64,000 nt of DNA from Streptomyces sp. AM 2-1-1 (GTDB lineage Bacteria; Actinomycetota; Actinomycetes; Streptomycetales; Streptomycetaceae): the NCBI RefSeq assembly GCF_029167645.1, contig NZ_CP119147.1, positions 2,852,001-2,916,000 of the forward strand, read 5' to 3'. The notes beneath the pieces are model-generated. The model had not been told where the DNA came from. It saw only the letters and a list, made by a program, of their open reading frames with translations, and searched no databases. The stretch's first letter is position 1, and every line of letters starts with the position of its first letter. The position numbers were made by a program, and so were the translations under genes. This document shows positions 61,639 through 64,000 of the stretch, piece after piece.

Positions 61639-62454
61639 CTACCGCTCGTACGTCACCGTCACCGGCGCGTGGTCGCTCCACCGCTCGGGGTGGGTCGCCG
61701 CCCGCTCGACCCAGGCCTTGACGGCGCGGGCCGCGAGGCCGGGCGTCGCCACCTGGTAGTCGATCCGCCATCCCGCGTCGTTGTCGAAGGCGCGGCCACG
61801 GTAGGACCACCAGGAGTACGGCCCCTCCTGGTCCGGGTGGAGGGCGCGCACCACGTCCACGTACGCGGCCTCCTCGAAGACCCGGGTCAGCCACTCCCGC
61901 TCCTCGGGGAGGAAGCCGGAGTTCTTCCGGTTCGACTTCCAGTTCTTGAGGTCGGCTTCCCGGTGCGCGATGTTCCAGTCGCCGCAGACGACGACCTCGC
62001 GCCCCCCGGCGGCAGCCCGCTCCTTCAGCCCCACCAGGTACGGGAGGAAGACCGCCATGAAGCGCTCCTTCTCGTCCTGCCGCTCGGTGCCGACCTCGCC
62101 CGAGGGCAGGTACAGGCTGGCGACGGTGACACCCGGGAGGTCGATCTCGGCGTACCGGCCGCTGAGGTCGAACTCCTCGCCGCCCTCGGCCGCGAACCCG
62201 CCGAAGCCGATCTGTACGCGCTCCGGCGCACGCCGCGAGTAGAGGGAGACGCCCGCGCGCCCCTTGGCGGCGGCCGGGGCGTGCACGACGTGCCAGCCCT
62301 CGGGATCGCGTACCTCCTCGGGGAGCTGGGCCGCCTCGGCCCGCACCTCCTGGAGGCAGACGACGTCGGCCGCCGTCCCGGCGAGCCAGGGGACGAAGCC
62401 CTTCTTCGCGGCGGCACGGAGCCCATTCACGTTGACACTGGTGACGGTAAGCAC
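61639..62454 (-). CDS. xth: Exodeoxyribonuclease III
   Basis: The protein has 271 residues and belongs to the EEP superfamily. TVTSVNVNGLRAA begins the fold. Then come VVCLQEVRAE (metal Glu), GRYAEIDLPGVTVASLYLPS, VVVCGDWNIAHREADLKNWK (catalytic Asp/Asn) and the end WSDHAPVTVTYE with the catalytic Asp-His. It is an AP endonuclease/3'-exonuclease of base excision repair. The GTG at 62454 overlaps no neighbour and has a weak ribosome binding site. It is divergent from the acetyltransferase. Confidence 0.93.
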   Translation of the reverse strand: MLTVTSVNVNGLRAAAKKGFVPWLAGTAADVVCLQEVRAEAAQLPEEVRDPEGWHVVHAPAAAKGRAGVSLYSRRAPERVQIGFGGFAAEGGEEFDLSGRYAEIDLPGVTVASLYLPSGEVGTERQDEKERFMAVFLPYLVGLKERAAAGGREVVVCGDWNIAHREADLKNWKSNRKNSGFLPEEREWLTRVFEEAAYVDVVRALHPDQEGPYSWWSYRGRAFDNDAGWRIDYQVATPGLAARAVKAWVERAATHPERWSDHAPVTVTYER

Positions 62455-62490
62455 CCGGGAACAGTACCCAAGGGCGGGGGCGCACATATG

Positions 62491-62506
62491 TACGCTTACC
62501 TGCGTG
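62491..62506 (+). promoter_or_regulatory. Probable leaderless promoter of the GNAT gene
   Basis: TACGCT (TANNNT form) ends 7 nt before the GTG start, and no ribosome binding site is present. The ACATATGT palindrome (62484-62491) adjoins it. Transcription probably begins at or near the GTG. Confidence 0.45.
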
Positions 62507-62989
62507 AATATCCAGCGCCGGTCGTACGACCACCCTGACGCCGTCAAGCTCGACGAACAGGTACAGCTCGAGTACGTGGAGCGGTACCAGGACGGCGGCG
62601 ACGCCACCTTCCTCGACCCGACCATGTTCGAGCCGCCCCACGGCCTGTACCTCCTCGCCTACGACGAGCGGGAGCGCCCGGTGGCGACCGGTGGCTGGCG
62701 TGCCATGGAGCAGAACGAAGAGGGCTACTCCGACGGCGACGCCGAACTCAAGCGGATGTTCGTGGTACCCGAGGGACGTGGCCAGGGACTCGCCCGCCGG
62801 ATACTCGGCCTGCTGGAGGAGGACGCCCGCGCCGCCGGCCGTACGCGCATGGTCCTGGAGACCGGCGACAAGCAGCCGGAGGCCATCGGGCTGTACACGT
62901 CGAGCGGCTACACGGTCTGCGAGAAGTTCGGCCACTACCGGACGTACGAGAACAGCATCTGCATGGCCAAGCCGCTCCAGGAGTCCTGA
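62504..62989 (+). CDS. GNAT family N-acetyltransferase
   Basis: The protein has 161 residues. The GNAT core contains LYLLAYDERERPVATGGWRA, ELKRMFVVPEGRGQGLARRI with the acetyl-CoA binding RGQGLA loop, and LETGDKQPEAIGLYTSSGYT as motif B. The end CEKFGHYRTYENSICMAK is shared by a common Streptomyces subgroup. The substrate is unknown. The GTG appears to be a leaderless start. Confidence 0.85.
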   Translation: MNIQRRSYDHPDAVKLDEQVQLEYVERYQDGGDATFLDPTMFEPPHGLYLLAYDERERPVATGGWRAMEQNEEGYSDGDAELKRMFVVPEGRGQGLARRILGLLEEDARAAGRTRMVLETGDKQPEAIGLYTSSGYTVCEKFGHYRTYENSICMAKPLQES

Positions 62990-63275
62990 CCCCCGCGTCC
63001 GCCACCCCGCCCGGGTCGCCCCGGCTCCCGGCCTCCGGGCCCTTTGCCGCGCGGCTGGAACGGACGGTCCGGCAGGAGCACCCGCTCCGGCTTGCCGGGG
63101 TCGCGGACCACCCGGATCCCCCCGATGCCGTCCGGTCCCGCCTCCGGGACGAGGACGTCGTCGTTCACCCCCGCGACGGTGACCGGCAGACCGGGCACGT
63201 CCGGTGCGGGAGAGGGGCCTCACGGGAGAAACAGGAGAGGGCCGCGCGATGTGACGTTCCCCGCCGCGAAGGGCT
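62990..63275. other. Intergenic region, 286 nt
   Basis: No established gene is present. On the minus strand an open frame (62935-63198) with GC-rich third positions reads GVNDDVLVPEAGPDGIGGI, then RVVRDPGKPERVLLPDRPFQ. It may be a small unrecognised gene or a remnant. It overlaps the end of the GNAT gene and has no ribosome binding site. Confidence 0.35.
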
Positions 63276-64000
63276 TCACCCGGCAGATGGCTGGGTGAGG
63301 GTCTTGACCCGGCGCAGGGTGGGGGTGGTCTCCGCCGTCACCACTCCCGGCAGCCCGGCGAGCTTCTCCCCGACGAACGCGTACAGGTCGGCGGTGGTGC
63401 GGCAGAGCACCGAGACGACGAGGTTGGTCCGTCCGGTGACCGCGCCCGCGAAGCGCACTTCGGGGTGGCCGGCCACCAGCCGGCCCGCCCCGACCAGGTC
63501 GCGCGGGGTGACGGTGAGCCAGCACAGGGCCTCGACGCCCCGTCCCAGCGGTACGTGGTCGTACTCGACGGCGAAGTACAGCACACCGGTGGAGCGCAGC
63601 CGGTCCAGGCGCCGTGCGACGGACGCCTCCGACTGTCCGGTGACCGTCTGGAGCTCGGTGAGGGGTGCCCGGCCGTCCCGGGCGAGCGCCGTGAGCATGG
63701 TCTCGTCGGCCGCGTCGAGTACCACCGCCGCCGAGGACGGGGCGGGCGAGGCGGTACGCAGTGCCAGCTCCTCCTCCGCGTCGAGCGCGCTGATCTTCCT
63801 CAGCCAGCCGAGGGTGTTGCCGTAGTAGGAGTGCAGCACGCAGTGGGCGGTGACAGAGGTCACCTGCGGGGTGCGCTGGATGCGTTCCAGGAAGAGTTCG
63901 TCGCGCTCCCGCTCGCTCCGGGGGCGGATCGCGCAGACGACTTCGGCGCCGCCCGCCACCAGGTCGATGTAGTGGGTGTCGGGCCGCCGGGCGAGCGCGG
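63276..64000 (-). CDS. Lrp/AsnC family regulator with two HTH domains (5' end outside window)
   Basis: The visible part has 240 residues, and the frame is open to the last base. It begins inside a first Lrp-like ligand/ACT segment (DTHYIDLVAGGAEVVCAIRP). A second HTH follows near residues 100-150 (LDAADETMLTALARDGRAPL, then GQSEASVARRLDRLRSTGV), and a second RAM/ACT domain. The duplicated architecture is common in actinobacterial Lrp proteins of about 330 residues. It probably senses an amino acid and regulates neighbours beyond the window. Confidence 0.85.
   Translation of the reverse strand, partial: ALARRPDTHYIDLVAGGAEVVCAIRPRSERERDELFLERIQRTPQVTSVTAHCVLHSYYGNTLGWLRKISALDAEEELALRTASPAPSSAAVVLDAADETMLTALARDGRAPLTELQTVTGQSEASVARRLDRLRSTGVLYFAVEYDHVPLGRGVEALCWLTVTPRDLVGAGRLVAGHPEVRFAGAVTGRTNLVVSVLCRTTADLYAFVGEKLAGLPGVVTAETTPTLRRVKTLTQPSAG

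Overview
The window is chromosomal DNA from a Streptomyces-type actinomycete. It has very high GC with strongly GC-biased third codon positions and many GTG starts. Genes overlap through ATGA or GTGA junctions, and GC-rich hairpins separate convergent genes. The gene order ppc - desaturase - tam/tamR - galKET - ispE/rsmA/tatD - rsmI/pmt - PBP matches, from memory, the SCO3120s to SCO3150s of S. coelicolor. There are no insertion sequences, prophage genes, CRISPR arrays, rRNA or tRNA genes that I can see. It is a mostly core stretch with a few accessory inserts.

Layout. 1-2.8 kb holds two glycan/glycogen hydrolases (the first cut by the window edge). 2.8-6.7 kb holds small unlinked genes: a crystallin-J1-like protein, SMI1/KNR4, an AAC(6')-like acetyltransferase and hypotheticals. 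6.7-11.6 kb holds PEP carboxylase and, divergently, an acyl desaturase with its TetR regulator. 11.6-14.7 kb holds a GNAT-like protein, the divergent tam/tamR pair with a palindromic operator, and a LuxR-type regulator. 15.1-20.7 kb is the galactose region: galT-galE-galK reads left from an AT-rich control region, and a sodium:solute symporter with a small membrane partner reads right, so uptake and Leloir catabolism share one regulatory gap. 20.6-28.6 kb holds a LuxR-type regulator with a degenerate receiver, two paralogous membrane-anchored PQQ beta-propeller proteins, an ABC-F ATPase and a lipoprotein. 28.7-31.2 kb is an accessory EamA transporter-SDR-TetR module carrying the only TTA codon I found.

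31.2-33.9 kb is tatD-rsmA-ispE, where rpfB, normally between tatD and rsmA in actinobacteria, is absent. 34.0-39.0 kb contains the most unusual locus. A 59-residue acidic peptide with a hydrophobic Gly-rich C-terminal half is followed by four overlapping genes: a helical protein, two related DUF6895-like proteins and a beta-lactamase-fold serine hydrolase. Overlapping palindromes lie upstream. This could be an undescribed peptide (possibly RiPP-like) system.

39.0-44.3 kb holds rsmI, protein O-mannosyltransferase, a class B penicillin-binding protein and a YbaK-type deacylase. 44.3-49.1 kb holds an SDR, a serine hydrolase and a Co/Ni ECF transporter (CbiM fused to CbiN, CbiQ, CbiO) behind a Nur-box-like site. 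49.3-56.9 kb holds an SsgA-like protein, a TetR-MMPL exporter unit, a divergent tricorn-type protease with two strong dyads in between, and a small hydrophilic protein. 57-61.3 kb is a Baeyer-Villiger-type monooxygenase - alpha/beta hydrolase - SDR operon with a divergent MerR regulator, reminiscent of the mycobacterial mymA operon. 61.4-64 kb holds a decayed Nudix remnant, exonuclease III, a GNAT protein and a two-HTH Lrp/AsnC regulator cut by the window end.
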